Source of the DNA: Neobacillus kokaensis
Lineage (GTDB): Bacteria > Bacillota > Bacilli > Bacillales > Cytobacillaceae
Length of the DNA stretch: 61,385 nucleotides
Assembly: GCF_014656545.1 (NCBI RefSeq)
Contig: NZ_BNDS01000020.1
Span: 1-61,385, forward strand
Reading direction: 5' to 3'
Position numbers and translations under genes: made by a program. How positions within the stretch are numbered: the first letter of the stretch is position 1; each line of letters begins with the position of its first letter. The notes below the pieces were generated by a model. It did no database searches, had not been told where the DNA came from, and was given only the letters and a program-made list of their open reading frames with translations. Shown piece after piece: positions 61,290-61,385 of this stretch.

Positions 61290-61327
61290 GGGATAGACTC
61301 GCTTTGGGGCGGGTCTATTTATTTTTC
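61290..61327 (+). terminator. Terminator after the fumarase gene
   Basis: ATAGACTCGC and GGCGGGTCTAT arms (one G-U) followed by TTATTTTT. Confidence 0.8.
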
Positions 61328-61385
61328 TAGAAGGAATATATAAATTGTTTACGCTAAGGGTAATCCATTTTGTTCCAATTTTTGT

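Overview
The window is chromosomal DNA of a low-GC, spore-forming, Gram-positive Bacillaceae bacterium, most like Bacillus, Neobacillus or Mesobacillus. Four things point there: the SinR/SinI pair, the lia operon, a run of genes in B. subtilis yfk order (yfkK, yfkH-like, yfkF, chaA/yfkE, yfkD), and strong AGGAGG-type ribosome binding sites with U-tailed terminators. No rRNA, tRNA, prophage, complete insertion sequence or CRISPR array was found. The genus is inferred.

Layout. 0-3.7 kb: an MFS exporter, a split ThrE-type threonine/serine exporter and a secreted C39-like peptidase. 3.7-8.2 kb: an accessory block, discussed below. 8.3-16.4 kb: an anaerobic-respiration locus with a molybdopterin oxidoreductase, cytochrome-b-like anchor, four-cluster ferredoxin, Rieske protein and three small proteins, followed by a NreABC-like regulatory set (two HisKA_3 kinases, one response regulator, one GAF protein). 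16.4-20.9 kb: glnS, a Gfo/Idh/MocA oxidoreductase and brnQ behind a T-box leader. 21-24.6 kb: an FNR-controlled group (NapH-like polyferredoxin, DUF2249 protein, an FNR with N-terminal cysteines, flavodoxin, HMA protein). 24.6-31.7 kb: RNA helicase yfmL, a KGG-repeat stress protein, amidase, yhfW and a LysM-CAP protein. 31.8-35.4 kb: liaIHFSR. 35.4-39.5 kb: Fur-controlled efeOBU iron uptake. 39.6-46.2 kb: flippase, BI-1 protein, mscL, ampS and topB. 46.2-49.1 kb: a hairpin repeat array, hutH with an attenuator leader, and small genes. 49.5-50.3 kb: a c-di-GMP-I riboswitch in front of a sinI-like gene, convergent with sinR. 50.5-61.4 kb: map, the yfk-like block, zosA and a class I fumarase.

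The strongest candidate for an undescribed system is at 4.3-8.2 kb. A histidine kinase and an HD-GYP phosphodiesterase share a paralogous multi-TM sensor domain. They are followed by a 23-residue Cys-Trp-Trp-Cys peptide with a strong Shine-Dalgarno, a hairpin, and a PqqD-like/M50 membrane metalloprotease. This looks like a RiPP or peptide-signal maturation module with phosphorylation and c-di-GMP outputs. The same window carries a c-di-GMP riboswitch whose predicted expression platform would switch on SinI, the antagonist of the biofilm repressor SinR. A second coherent circuit is the FNR group: four FNR boxes lie at about -41.5 from predicted start sites, and the nearby FNR has the E. coli-type cysteine layout and E-xx-S-R recognition helix rather than the B. 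subtilis type.

Start sites were chosen from Shine-Dalgarno spacing where several were possible. All family assignments come from reading motifs by eye, without database searches.
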